NCBI GenBank assembly: GCA_030737875.1
Contig: CM060910.1
Coordinates: 66,286,501 to 66,350,500 of the forward strand
Reading direction: 5' to 3'
DNA length: 64,000 nucleotides
Origin: Allium sativum
Taxonomy: Eukaryota; Streptophyta; Magnoliopsida; Asparagales; Amaryllidaceae
The translations under genes and the position numbers were made by a program. Each line of letters starts with the position of its first letter. Positions within the stretch are counted from its first letter, which is position 1. The notes below the pieces were generated by a model, which had not been told where the DNA came from, did no database searches, and saw only the letters and a list, made by a program, of their open reading frames with translations. Shown here in pieces: positions 1-10,737 of the stretch.

Positions 1-597
1 CTGATTGATCTCCTAAAAATATACGTATGAGAAACATATAATTTGATTCTTATATATATATTGTTTATGCTAAATTCCAAATTCCTAAACTTATATATAT
101 TGAAATAGAGAGATATAGAATGGAGGTAGAGAAGTAGAAGAAACCTTCACCTTTTTCTTTTTCTTTTCTATGGAATTCAGGAACATGGAGGTAGAGGTTT
201 AGAATAATTACGGTTTCTAGTGTGCGGTTTGAGGAGTCATTTATACTTGCTCGTGTGAGCATGAGCCGTTAGATTAATAAAATATAATTTAGGCCTTACC
301 TGTAAACATATCCTTTTCGGAAACTCTAACACACGTAAGCAGAATTGGGCCTGCCAGTCAACTAGCGTTCGACCCCCCTTAAGGGGGAGTGGTCGACCGC
401 CCTTTGGTTGGAATGCCCAATTCTAGTGCATTGATGAGGTGTTAATTTTGTTAATTATGTTCTTAATTTGATTCATTCTTTTCCATATATACAATATACG
501 TTGTCCCCTAAATGTTATCTCCAACTTCAAATATGAATTTCCCTATTTTTATTTTAAATTATTATTTGGACAATATATAATATTCACACAATTGTAA

Positions 598-629
<32 letters not shown>

Positions 630-857
630 TCTGTGTACACTGACCAAATTCATTTGTTCATAACTTCTTCATACGTTAACTGTTTTCAACATATTATATA
701 TGAAACGATGTAGAATTTCACCACGAATCCAAATAAAAGTATTTCATAGACAAATTCCTAAAGCTGCAAAAATTCTATTTTTCAGCCATATCATTTAATT
801 GCTTATTTTTTTATTTAATCTATTTATTGATACTTATGAATTTTACGGGGTGTTACA
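1..857 (-). mobile_element. LTR fragment abutting the gag relic, minus orientation, truncated by window edge
   Basis: Read on the minus strand, this piece opens at 857 with TGTAACACCCCG, the start shared by Tekay/Del-type plant gypsy LTRs. It stays AT-rich, includes TA-rich microsatellite near 600-630, and contains a GTCGAC/CCCCCTTAAGGGGG palindromic block at about 370-396. The gag relic ends immediately next to it with no polypurine tract in between. It is therefore more likely a separate insertion, or a recombination product, than the proper 3' LTR of that gag element. It resembles the LTR at 11764-14050 only in general layout. Its far end lies outside the window. No coding sequence is seen in it. 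Confidence 0.65.
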
Positions 858-1378
858 AGCCTGAGTTGCCTCTAGCGCATGAACTTGTCCTCCAGACGAT
901 CCTGGCTTCTGACCTTGCTTGTTAGGTAACTGTTTGGTAGAATGTCCAACTTGGCCACAACTGAAACAAGCATTCTTAACTTTAGTCTTAACTTCTTTCT
1001 TCTCCTCTTTCCCGTCCTCATGCATTAAAGCCATGTCTACTAGCCTCTTAAAGTCGCTCCCATTGGAATATGTGTCAACTCTAATCCATGGAGAGGTTGA
1101 TTCAACCCTCTCACGAATTTTAAAGCCTTCTTGTGAGGTTCCAAACCAATTTTGGCCAATTGATTTAAGCTATTGGCATATTCCTCCAGCGTCATACTTC
1201 CTTGCTTTGGAATTAAAAACTTCTCCATTTTCATTCCTTCCTTAGCTTGTGACAAGAATTTCCTCTCAAATCTATTCTTAAACTCATCCTAAGTGGCCAC
1301 CATCTTCCCCGGCTGAGTCACCTCCCACCAATACGATGCTTCCTCTTTCAGTTGCCAAGTGGCTAACTGAATCTTTCT
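858..1378 (-). pseudogene. Gag-relic: C-terminal part of Ty3/gypsy gag
   Basis: This is the second half of a retrotransposon gag (capsid/nucleocapsid) gene read on the minus strand. The segment 1255-1040 encodes the late capsid region, ending in a THIPMGAT motif that is also present in the Chromo-1 gag at 52758-53462. The segment 1034-843 encodes a zinc knuckle of the CCHC type, CFSCGQVGHSTKQL, in which the last Cys has become Leu, so zinc binding is probably lost. A stop codon lies near 1290. The upstream half is at 11608-11330, separated by the Tat-1 insertion. No protease or pol follows; an LTR abuts the gag directly. It is a dead fragment. Confidence 0.85.
1374..1378. repeat. Target-site duplication, left copy (tttct)
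   Basis: The five bases TTTCT immediately before the TG of the left Tat-1 LTR are repeated exactly at 11325-11329, immediately after the CA of the right LTR. A perfect 5-bp duplication is the signature of a single integrase-mediated insertion and fixes both outer ends of Tat-1. Confidence 0.9.
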
Positions 1379-1484
1379 TGTTTAACCAAAAAATGGTCCT
1401 AACACCCAAATCATCATATTTTGAGCATAGGATATGAAGAAATAATTGAAAATAGAGAAAAAGCAGGACAATAGGGTTTTTATA

Positions 1485-1514
1485 CTGGTTCGGCGTTAAT
1501 GAGCCTACGTCTAC
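1485..1514 (-). promoter_or_regulatory. Conserved LTR hairpin (GTGGACGTAGGC...GCCGAACCAC type)
   Basis: Minus-strand sequence of the form GTAGACGTAGGCTCAT...GCCGAACCAG followed by an A-rich run. The same block occurs in the Tat-1 5' LTR (10533-10504) and the Tat-2 LTR (37487-37516). This is a common plant LTR motif, probably within R/U5 of the transcript. Its function is inferred. Confidence 0.6.
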
Positions 1515-1710
1515 TTCATATTTTCTCATTTCAATCAGAGATTACAATTACGATAAATATTGTCTCTCAATCACTTGAATATAATGAATTATTCTCTCGG
1601 AATTCATTGATTTTATTAAGGAAGATAGTGGTTATTCGTGGGAAGTGTTACCCATGGCAGCCATGGACAAGGAGGTGCCAAAAGTCCCCTGAAAATGACC
1701 TTTAGAGGTG

Positions 1711-1718
1711 TATTTATA
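1711..1718 (-). promoter_or_regulatory. TATA box of Tat-1 3' LTR
   Basis: TATAAATA on the minus strand, at the matching place in both Tat-1 LTRs (the other copy is at 10737-10730). It is a good plant TATA match and likely marks the U3/R boundary. Confidence 0.6.
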
Positions 1719-1921
1719 GCTGTAGGAGAGCCCATATGGTGATCGGTTCGTGGTAGGACATTTGGCATGCGATCCATGAAAGTAGGAGCGGTCATAGCTT
1801 CAAGAATAGGTTAAGATCTACATGTGTGGTAGCAGGTCCTGGTCGCGGTCGGTTCATGGTCATGGTTCATGAACCGGGGTAGTAAGCTGATGATGGTCGT
1901 GATGGTGATGGTCAGGCTGGG

Positions 1922-2012
1922 CCATGATCACGAACCGTCCTCAGGGGTTGGTCATGAACCGACCCCAAGGGGTGGTCACGAACCGACCCCAGGGGGTGCT
2001 CACGAACTGGTC
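1922..2012. repeat. Short tandem repeat inside Tat-1 3' LTR
   Basis: Three to four imperfect copies of a roughly 24-bp unit built on GGTCACGAACCGACCCC. The other LTR has about three copies at 10905-10973, so copy number has changed between the two LTRs since insertion. Confidence 0.7.
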
Positions 2013-2362
2013 TTCAAAAATGCCAAAATCCAGGTTTTTCCATATTTCTGCATGCATTCACGGAAACAGACGTAACTTTCAAACCGTAAGGCCGATTGGA
2101 CCAAACAAAAGCTCTACTTGAAGCTAATTCAGAGGGCTACAAATATTTGATGAGCTTAGATCCAAATGAGGTAATTTGTTTGTTGTTTCGGGCCAGTTTA
2201 TACTGATGTTGCGATTTTGAAAAAACTGCCTTGTATCTTCTGACAATGCTTCCAATGCCGGAGAGTGATGTTATCCAGAGATTCCATATGTGACATCATT
2301 TGCCAAAAAGTGTGTCAACATGGTCTTTTCTTTGGGTATCCTGGTCATAAATCAGGCTAACA

Positions 2363-2377
2363 TTTTGCCCCCTAAAG
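2363..2377 (-). promoter_or_regulatory. Tat-1 polypurine tract
   Basis: On the minus strand this reads CTTTAGGGGGCAAAA directly before the TGTTAG start of the 3' LTR. That is the expected place and composition for the primer of plus-strand DNA synthesis, and it fixes the orientation of Tat-1. Confidence 0.8.
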
Positions 2378-5300
2378 TATGTCTTATTACTGATGAGATG
2401 TGCTTTGAATATGTTGAGCTAAATCTCTCTGGAGCGTCATTTATCCTTGAGAAGGCTTTATCCAATTGCTGCATTGCTCCCATGGGATCTAGTCTGGCCA
2501 AGTTCTATGGAAGGAATATTCGAGATGATCAAATAATTTTTAATCCTCGTCGAATCAAGAGGTCCAATTCGTTCATCAAAAATCATGCAAGATCGTTAGC
2601 TCCTGAGCGTGATCCTACACGCACAGGTCATTGCCAAACAACGTCATCATTCTATGCAATTCAAGCGCATTGTCGGGTCAGACTTTCTTTTACATATGAG
2701 TTAATGCATGAAGTAGCCATCCAAATCATTGGGCGATGTAAGAATCTTTAGGCTCTGAGCTAGCATCTGGACTGTTGGGATAAAATACATCAGAAATCTG
2801 CATATGAATGTGTCATTTGTGCTCAGCTCTAGACTATCCCGTCATCGGGATATTATTCTAGGGCTTCACGATAGCATCGAGTCATAAAAGCAGGTATCCA
2901 AGGAATACCACAATCACTTCGGATCGTATCAACAGAAAATCAGAAATCCATGGTCGTATCGGACCATATTTGGAGGAATCCACAATCGTTCTGGACCATT
3001 TCGTAATCCGTTGTTCACATACTAATAGGTGAGGGATGTTATTGAAATCATGTGGGTCAGTAGCCATATGATTGTCACAATCATAAGGCAGTAGACAAGT
3101 TTGTCACACCTTCAATCCGGTGTAGTTTGATTCTTTAAGCTCACATTTGATCCGCAAGCTAGCTCGCTTGGTCGGGAAAGACGCATCATGTCATATTCCG
3201 AAGATATAGTGTATATGCTCCGGGTCATATTCAAAGTCAGCTTGCGAATCGACACTTGTGCTCTCAGTTCCATCGGAGTACAAGCGAAGTCGGTACTCAT
3301 GTCCCCAACATCGATGGGGTTGAGCTAAGTTAATGAGACATACGATCTTTAACCCTTTATACTTTCTGTATTGAGTCAGGCCATAGCTGAGTTGCAAGTT
3401 CGGCAATTCCAGTTGACCCAAGCTGTCATGTGCTTTCTTGAGTCGACAAGAGTTCGAGTTGTACACGCGAATGGTTGAATCACATTTTCTTTGATTTCAT
3501 CCCTTCTCTTTAGTAAGAAGGCGGGAATTTACTCATCTGGTGTTAGCGAACATTAATACTCTTTTCGGATCAATACGAAGATGAGAAGGCTTGTCAAAAA
3601 TGTGAACAAATGAATGTTGTTATAAGGTTTGTTGAGCCTCTCTGTTCATACTTCAACATAATCCAATATGGTCATCATAGTCTTGTTGAGTCTCTTTCTC
3701 ATGATTGGCTCCCTTGAGCTTGACAAATGAAATCGTGGGCTTGATTAGGGAAATAGTTTCTCTGGAACCGCATACACTTACCATTTTTTTCCAGGGATTT
3801 TCCTTTGTTCTTATCATTTTATGAGTTGGAAGGTGCACCATTCTCTGTCATAAAAGCATCAAGATCATTTGTCTCGACGTTAGCTCCTTTTTATCATAAA
3901 AGTCTGTCCACCTCATGTTTGAATTCATTAAGGACTCTAAGCAAATGTCGTTGTAGAGAAATCTTGAAGTCCAGGGGAATAACAAGTGATCCTAATGTCC
4001 CATATGACAAGGGCTATGATTATCGTTATCCACATCATCTTGAGAAGTACCACCTCTCGAGAGGCGTCGAATCAAGTTGGCGAGTAAATTGCCACCAAGA
4101 AACCGCCGCATATTGCCAAGACCAGGGCTAGCGACCGTAGCATCAAATCCAAGGTTACGAGTGGGTCTTTGCCGATTTCTTGCTGCTGGTCAAACTTGCC
4201 CCCGGGTTGCAGTTCGAGTCATTTGACCTGATCGGGTTCATGTTCTTTGAATTGTTTCGTTCCAGTTTGGAATTTGAGTGTGCTCTGGTGCTCGAGTATC
4301 CATTCGAGCTAGAGCAGACATTGGTCGTGAATGACCTTAATTTGTTGCGATTCCTGCATTCTCATCTAGGAAGTTGCAGGTAGCTGCTCCATTGGCCCCG
4401 CTCCCATCCACGATATTCTAATCGAAGAAGCATTCTGCATGCCTGCTGATTAGTTCATGCTCAACTCGAGCTATTTTTGCTATCTGATCGAGCCAAGTTC
4501 GTCACTGTTTATCATTCAATTCTATCATTTCCAGCAGGTAAATGATTGTTTCTCGGCCTTGAGATTCAGCGCTGGTGCCCCCAGCATGAAGTCATGAAAT
4601 AAGTAAAAGTTGGCCTCGGGCTTTTCGGCTCCATACATGCAGTAGCCGTCAATCAGGCTTCTGTCCTTTAATTCTAGATTACGATCCGCAATTCAAACAT
4701 ATTCGGGCCAATCTTGAAGACTCACCCCTTTGGTTGTAGTTTAGGGTCTTGCGGAACCCCGAGGATAATAAATGTGCATAAAGTCATCGAGTAGTTGAAT
4801 CGTGCTACTCGAAACTCGTATCTCATGCCCTATCCATGAGGGTTTTGTTGATTATTGAGCATCAAATCCATATATTCTCTAAGCTCGTAGACCCTCCTCA
4901 AATCATGAGTTAAAGTTGACAGCAAAATGAATTGTTGGTACTCGGTCCATTCTAATCTCTAGTCTCCCATCCAAGCTCCAAGGACAGAATCAAGCGGTGA
5001 AGGGTCAGATCGTAGTCTCCTCGAGTGCTCCCGTTTGCTCTTTGCATCAATGGAAAAGTCGTAGACAAATTAGTTATGATGCATCCAATTAGCGTGCCAG
5101 GTAGGGTTGTCTACCACGTCTGGTCATATGTGAGGCTTCGAATCGGGGAGTCATTTGGGACTGGTAAATGGATGTTCTCTCAGCATCCATTTCATGGTCC
5201 CCACATGGCCTGTCAAGATCACAAAATAAATTAAGTACAAGCAAATAAACTATGCCATTTGTGAGCATTTTTAATAGTCATGTCCACAGTACGGGGTAAT

Positions 5301-5786
5301 GGCATAGGACAGGTGGTGGTCGGATCACATCCCTTTTGAATTTAGATGAATGAAGGTGTGTTGTGGATAGCCCGAGAAATCTTCAATTCATAAAAATCCT
5401 GAATGTCACAATAGCGTTGGATCATTAGACCCAAAAGGTGTTGTTCACAGGTGGGGTCCTTCCCAGCCGTGAGTATAAAGTCGCATGATATGTCATTGGA
5501 TAATTTACTCTCAAGGCCTCTTGTGGTTCACTGCCTTAATTCACGTTGGAATCTTCCTATTAGGGTCAATGTCCAGCTCCGTTTTGTAAATCTGCACTTA
5601 GTAAATGAAATTCTGTTTCTTTTGCATTGCTGTGTACCTGTGGACATTTCACAATTAGTCGTACATTTAAACATTTGAAACGAAAATAAGCAACTAAGTC
5701 ATGAGGTATGTCCCCAATCAATCATTAACTTAGTGCATGTCCAGGGCTTGTTGAGGATTGATTAGGACCATAACTGTGTTGCCCCT
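2378..5786 (-). other. Tat-1 distal internal region, no recognisable gene
   Basis: About 3.4 kb between the recognisable pol relics and the 3' LTR. By analogy with Tat-2, this is where an antisense gene would lie, here on the plus strand. The plus-strand ORFs at 2290-2751 and 3805-4131 show no domain I recognise and do not match the Tat-2 antisense protein by eye. The stretch 2890-3010 carries repeated words such as CGGATCGTATC that recall the sequence upstream of the Tat-2 antisense gene (48760-48860). It is treated as decayed non-coding sequence. Confidence 0.6.
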
Positions 5787-6130
5787 ATGTCCGGACATGG
5801 AGGATTTGGGCCCATCTTTCATTCTCGCCCTCGATACTACAGCGGGGTAGGAGCCCTTGACTGGCATTTAATCAGCATGCCTTTATACTCTCCTGTCATA
5901 GCTCAGGGTGGAGTTCGAACTCATCTTTCAATCTGTTCCCCGATCCTTCAGCAGGGTAGGAGTTCTTGGGGCGCCAATCCATGGCGCCTTTATACTCTCC
6001 CATCGGGGTATCAATGGTAGAGTGGATTTCGAGGCACTTTTTAATCATGGTGCACCTTTACGCCTCATGGATGCTATCTCTGGTCCTTTATACTCTCTCA
6101 CGAATCATGAGAGTTAGAGTGGTTCAGGAG
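5787..6130 (-). repeat. Three diverged ~100-bp repeats in Tat-1 non-coding region
   Basis: The plus-strand block CTTTATACTCTC recurs at 5881, 5988 and 6086, each preceded by related sequence. On the minus strand this reads GAGAGTATAAAG. The same block preceded by GCTGAAGGATCGGG occurs twice in Tat-2 between pol and the antisense gene (44223 and 44310). This shared non-coding repeat supports a common lineage. Confidence 0.65.
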
Positions 6131-7759
6131 AATGGTCATCTCATTCGCCCCGGCGTTCCTTCTACACTCTAGTTCCAAGAGTGGGATTATGTCGTTTCGG
6201 GTGTCGTTCTCGAGATCGGTTCTAGTCCATACTCCACGCTTTACTCTGGCAAATGGAGCTTTTCAGACAAGTGGTCGAATCATACTCATTCTAGGTTTAT
6301 ATTTCTATCCAAGCTCTAAGGATAGCATTAGTCAGTCAAACAGTTGGGAAATGTTTGCCAAGGGTTTGCGTTCCTCCAAACAATCTATGAGAGGAGTGGT
6401 TGGCACTAAACTTTGGGTACCTGCATCATTCATATCGCATGAATTTAGTCATGCCAATAACCCAGGAGGCATGCAAAAGCAAATCTTATGATTGAAAAGT
6501 AAGGATATCATTAGGCGATGTTGCCCCCTATCGGGATTCATGCAATCTGGTGGCATCGACGATAGGATTGAGCCATATAGACAGTCACACCGCGTCCATC
6601 TGGAGTAGGACTCTGACTTTGCAACTCAAAGGTTTATGTTCAATTGTCTTGAGGTCTGCCACATTTGAGCCAAGGATTGAATGGTCATCCCAGATCCATC
6701 TTGAGCTATACAGCTTTCTTTAGATGGAGGGCATGGCTTTGTAGGCGAGCAGTTCGGTCGAGTTCATTATGGTTCTATTGCATGACTCCACATGCAGGTG
6801 TTAGAAACCCGGTTGATATCATTTCCGAGCCACCTTTACCATCCACATATTAATTCGTCTGAGTTAATTACATTAATAACTCATAGGACCCACAAATATA
6901 AGAGTCACAGTTAAAAGAATAATCATGTTATAGGAATGAGTATCATTCTGAGCGATAATGGCGTTGCATGTTCATTGTAGGTCCATTTTGCTTTGCCCAA
7001 TCTCTATCTGTGAAGGGTTGCCAAAGTCATTTAGTTGATGAAGGATATCTTTTCAAACTATCATGGGGTAGGAGTCCTAAGAATGAATAGACCTTGATCG
7101 GGGCCTTGATATGACAGAGGTGGTTAGGTAAGTACTATAAACGAGTGATGAGGTGGCATCTCCTTTGAATCGCATTTTTGCCCCCTTGCTGAGGGTAAAG
7201 ATAGAACAACGGATTCATATTTATAAGAACTTTTGCACTTTCCACGCTAGGAAATAGGATATAGCTCCTGGGGAGACAGTCATATCTCATAAATTCGCTA
7301 ATATGCCTTTTATTTCATGTCGAGGATAAGGGTTGATACATATACAATGAACTGGCATTCAGGCAAAAGTGTAAACTTTCAATTCGCCAATCTTCGGGCA
7401 AGACTAAGGCAGCCGGTCATGCAACGTTTGATGTATCATCTTTGAATTGGATGATGTATTTATGAGCAATCCATGCTTGAATCTCCAGTTGCCCCCATCG
7501 TCTGACGCATGAGTTTGTTTGGCATATAATCGATGAAGGGGGTGGAAGTGTGAATCTTCACTTTCTAACACCAAAACACCGTTCACCAGAAACTTTATTC
7601 ATGTACATCTCCCATTTAACGGATGGCTGATTAATGATTTCGTTGAATCATTTGAGGTGGTGAACTCAGCAATGGAACTCATTGGTGTCTGTCTTGGGAC
7701 AACCTTCCATGGAAAATAAGCAGTGTCAACTTGCATAAAGAACGATAGCACACCTTTCA
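6131..7759 (-). other. Tat-1 internal region where integrase would be expected; decayed
   Basis: On the minus strand this follows the archaeal RNase H relic, where integrase should lie. I could not find the HHCC zinc site or the D-D-35-E triad in any frame. Only short ORFs remain (for example 7586-7404) with no recognised domain. The integrase is deleted or beyond recognition by eye. Confidence 0.5.
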
Positions 7760-8600
7760 CCGCTCCTTGCTAGATGCACTCCATGCTGCAGGAAATTTAT
7801 CATGGATTTGTCCATGACTCTCTTCCGGGGTCGGTCTCCAACGCTGAATCAACTTCCATCTAATCAACAGTAGGATTTTGTAGTGTCTTGACCGGGATCA
7901 TCTCTATCTCTTCTGGATTGTCAGAATTTTCCTACTTGGCCAGATTATTTGCCTTTTGATTTTCTGTTCATGGAACATGAGATGTGCTGTAACATTCCAA
8001 TCCATCCAACAACTCTTCTACCGGTTCTAGGTAAGCTGCGAGTTACAGTTCCTTCGCCTGGAATTCCTTCGAGCCGTCCTTCGAGGGTTATCAATTCAAC
8101 TCTAATGCTGGATCGCTAATCATTCTTTGCACCATTTGCATACAACTTCCAGTGCTTATTTTCATTCTTTATTTTAAGGGGTCATCTTCTTCACCTAGTA
8201 CATCCTCTTTAGGAATGGTGAACTAGACGATGGATTTGGCTAACGCTTGCCCCTCATATGGATTTCATTAGGAGGGAATTGAGATCAAACTGGCTCAGCT
8301 CGATGATTCGTTCGAGCAATCTTTCTAATGCCTCAGGTCACTGTAATTCCTGTCGTAGTGTCCAATTGGTGTGTACTACAATCAGGCGAATTTGGAAATA
8401 GTGATGGAATTTTGTCGAAGAAATCAAAAGCTATAACCAAGCATTTATTCATCGGGCCGTTGCTTCATTAGGTGTCGCCCTCCTGCATCCCGAATCTTCA
8501 TCCTCTCTAGGATCTATGTCTTCAGGTAGATCATCGGGCAACTCTTTCTGCGATGTCTTCTTTGCTTGCTAAGCCCATGCCTCCTTCACACTCCATCTCA
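7760..8600 (-). pseudogene. Tat-1 pol relic: protease-RT linker, RNase H, archaeal-type RNase H; RT deleted
   Basis: Minus-strand fragments align by eye with Tat-2 pol in the same order. The stretch 8560-8460 matches the protease-RT linker (an ELPDDLPEDIDPREDE-like run). The stretch 8465-8230 matches RNase H through HHYFQ, ELSQFDLN and QALAKSIV. From 8154 a WKLYANGAKND motif opens the second, archaeal-type RNase H, continuing to about 7804 (GRESW). Stops and frameshifts are many. The linker joins RNase H within roughly 55 bp, whereas the same two points are about 1.29 kb apart in Tat-2, so RT has been deleted. The central part of the second RNase H is also missing. This marks Tat-1 as a Tat-lineage element. 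Confidence 0.8.
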
Positions 8601-10380
8601 TCGGGAGGGGAAGCATTTTTGGGTTTCACTCGGAGCTCCAGAAGAGGAGACTGCTATGAGACAATCATTACCTCTTATATTGTCGTAGCTAGCATGCTGA
8701 ATCTTTTCAATATCTCCTCATATTGAATAACATCAGTAAACAGGTGTTATGGCTCTAGGAAGAATTCCAGCCGTTGCCAATTTGCTGTCGATATCCTCAA
8801 ACTATTTACTGAATCTCGATTGACAAACCTTATTATTGTAGGACAAAACATACTCCGAGCCGAAGGAAAGCTATGCTCCGAGCCGAAGGCGAGCCGTCAA
8901 GCGAGTCCGGGCCCAGCGCCGGTGGGGGTCCGAGGCCCCACAGTCCCGATGGCGATTTTTTTCGATTTTGGAAGGTGAAGCCTTTTCTGAAATGACTTGA
9001 AAATTGCATTTTTTTTTCAAAAACTGTCGCATTTTCCAATCGGGTCGTGACCCTTGTTCGTTATTCATTTTCGGGGTCGTGGGTTGCATACATCACCACG
9101 AGCTGAGCTGATCGAGTGCGTCGTTTTGGATCATGGTTTAGACATATCCTCGGCTCGTGCTTCGCAAATCACTTTGAGTCATGGCTCGCTGAGCTTTATT
9201 TGGGTCATGATTCGACATTCCTTTGTGAGTCCAAGCTTCCATATATGCATGGGTCGGGTCGCGACATTTTCTCCAGGCCGGGTTCAAATATGTTGAGGCG
9301 GTTGCAGCTCGTGACCTAGGCATGTTTGCTAATGGGTCGTTGTGAACTACATGTGGGGTTCGATTTGTGGGGTTCCATATATTGCAAGAATTTCAGATCG
9401 TGACCCACGTATCGGTTCGTGTATGATCTCTACATGCAGTCCACGTGTCCCATGCTTGCCTCATATAAATTTTTACACGATCCATGATGTCAAGTTGACG
9501 TTTATATACCACTGACCCATCTTGAAGCTCTTTTACGTTCCATGCTCTTTGTTGAACGCTCCATATCATTCGTGTACTAACATGCCACGATCCATGAAAC
9601 TCAGTTAATAACACTGATCCATCATGTCATGTGATTGCCACCTCATCAAGTATACTCTATATGTTGAGCATAACGCGCCTGCGGATCGGGTCGAGAGGAC
9701 CATGTGCCTTCGGGTCGGGTCTTTCCCCGCGAGCCGTTCTTGACTTTAACGCGTCTTCACGAGTGTCTTCAGATCTTTAGATCCGGGCGCTCAATAATAC
9801 GTGGACTATTGTTTGAACAATCCGACTTTCATGATGTACTGCATTTCACAAGTGGGATAATACATGCACATGCATTATTATTATACTACCTGGGCGAACA
9901 TGAACCAATTAGATTAACCCACCCATGGCCTCTTGGTACTAAATGATAATCGGTGAAGACATGAATGTATTATACATCATGAAGCTGCTAGAGCTTTGAG
10001 TTGTTATCCTGTATGAACGACATGACGGTGATGACATTGCCACGCATGAGTCTACAGCTTGCAATTTATATATGCAGCAGGTCGTATTGGAGAACGTGGC
10101 ACAGAATTGATAGGAATAATCCATGCTTTAGACGGGTTATATATGTCTCCACAATCCAATCTGAAGCTATGCTAATACGTGCTAAGCTTTTCAATGGTGT
10201 ATCTTCAAGTGCTAAGCGTGGCGAGTTCACTTGTCAGGACAAATCAGTTCGAGTTCATCTAATCCACTGGTGATCTCCGCCATTGCGAAAATTAGTACAA
10301 GATTCATAGGATTTCCTCATCGGACTAGGCGATCCAATAAGTAGATTGGAGAATCCTTATATGCTGAGAATCTTCATTTC
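8601..10380 (-). other. Tat-1 proximal internal region, gag expected but not recognisable
   Basis: This lies between the primer-binding site and the pol relic, where gag and protease belong. At 8850-8960 there is a GC-rich patch unlike its surroundings. From 8960 to about 9660 the plus strand repeats variations on GGGTCGTGAC and TCATGGCTCG. No capsid domain, zinc knuckle or D-S/T-G protease motif is visible. A short minus-strand ATG ORF begins near 10275 but has no domain. Confidence 0.5.
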
Positions 10381-10396
10381 TCTGAAAGCACCAAAA
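10381..10396 (-). promoter_or_regulatory. Tat-1 primer-binding site
   Basis: On the minus strand, the sequence right after the CA of the 5' LTR reads TTTTGGTGCTTTCAGA. Tat-2 has TTTTGGCGCTTTCACT in the same place. It primes minus-strand DNA synthesis from a host tRNA other than initiator Met; I cannot assign the tRNA by eye. Confidence 0.75.
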
Positions 10397-10503
10397 TGTT
10401 AGACCAAAAAATGGTTCTAACACCCAAATCATCATATTTTGAGCATAGGATATGAAGAAATAATTGAAAAATAGAGAAAAAGCAAGACAACATGGTTTTT
10501 ATT

Positions 10504-10533
10504 GTGGTTCGGCATTAATGAGCCTAGGTCCAC
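10504..10533 (-). promoter_or_regulatory. Conserved LTR hairpin in Tat-1 5' LTR
   Basis: The minus strand reads GTGGACCTAGGCTCATTA...GCCGAACCAC, so the outer GTGG and CCAC arms can pair. It corresponds to 37487-37516 in Tat-2. Confidence 0.6.
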
Positions 10534-10729
10534 TTCATATTTTCTCATTTCAATTAGAGATTACAATTACAATAAATATTGTCTCTCAATCACTTGAATA
10601 TAATGAATAATTCTCTCTGAATTCATTGATTTTATTAAGGAAGATAGTGATTATTCATCGGGAAGTGTTAGCTATGGCAGCCATGGACAAGGAGGTGCAA
10701 AAGTCCCCTGAAAATGACATCTAGAGGTG

Positions 10730-10737
10730 TATTTATA
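10730..10737 (-). promoter_or_regulatory. TATA box of Tat-1 5' LTR
   Basis: TATAAATA on the minus strand in U3 of the promoter-proximal LTR. It would have driven transcription toward lower coordinates. Confidence 0.6.

Larger units (their letters stand above)
1379..2362 (-). repeat. Tat-1 3' LTR (984 bp)
   Basis: On the minus strand it begins TGTTAGCCTG and ends in a decayed terminus next to the target duplication. It aligns along its length with 10397-11324. It holds a TATAAATA box (1718-1711), a short tandem repeat (1922-2012) and the conserved LTR hairpin (1514-1485). It is longer than the 5' LTR, in part because it has extra repeat sequence near 1889-1960. Confidence 0.9.

Noticed and set aside
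2290..2751. 153-codon plus-strand ORF at the Tat-1 LTR/internal border
   Set aside because: It starts inside the LTR, crosses the polypurine tract and shows no domain or match to the Tat-2 antisense protein.
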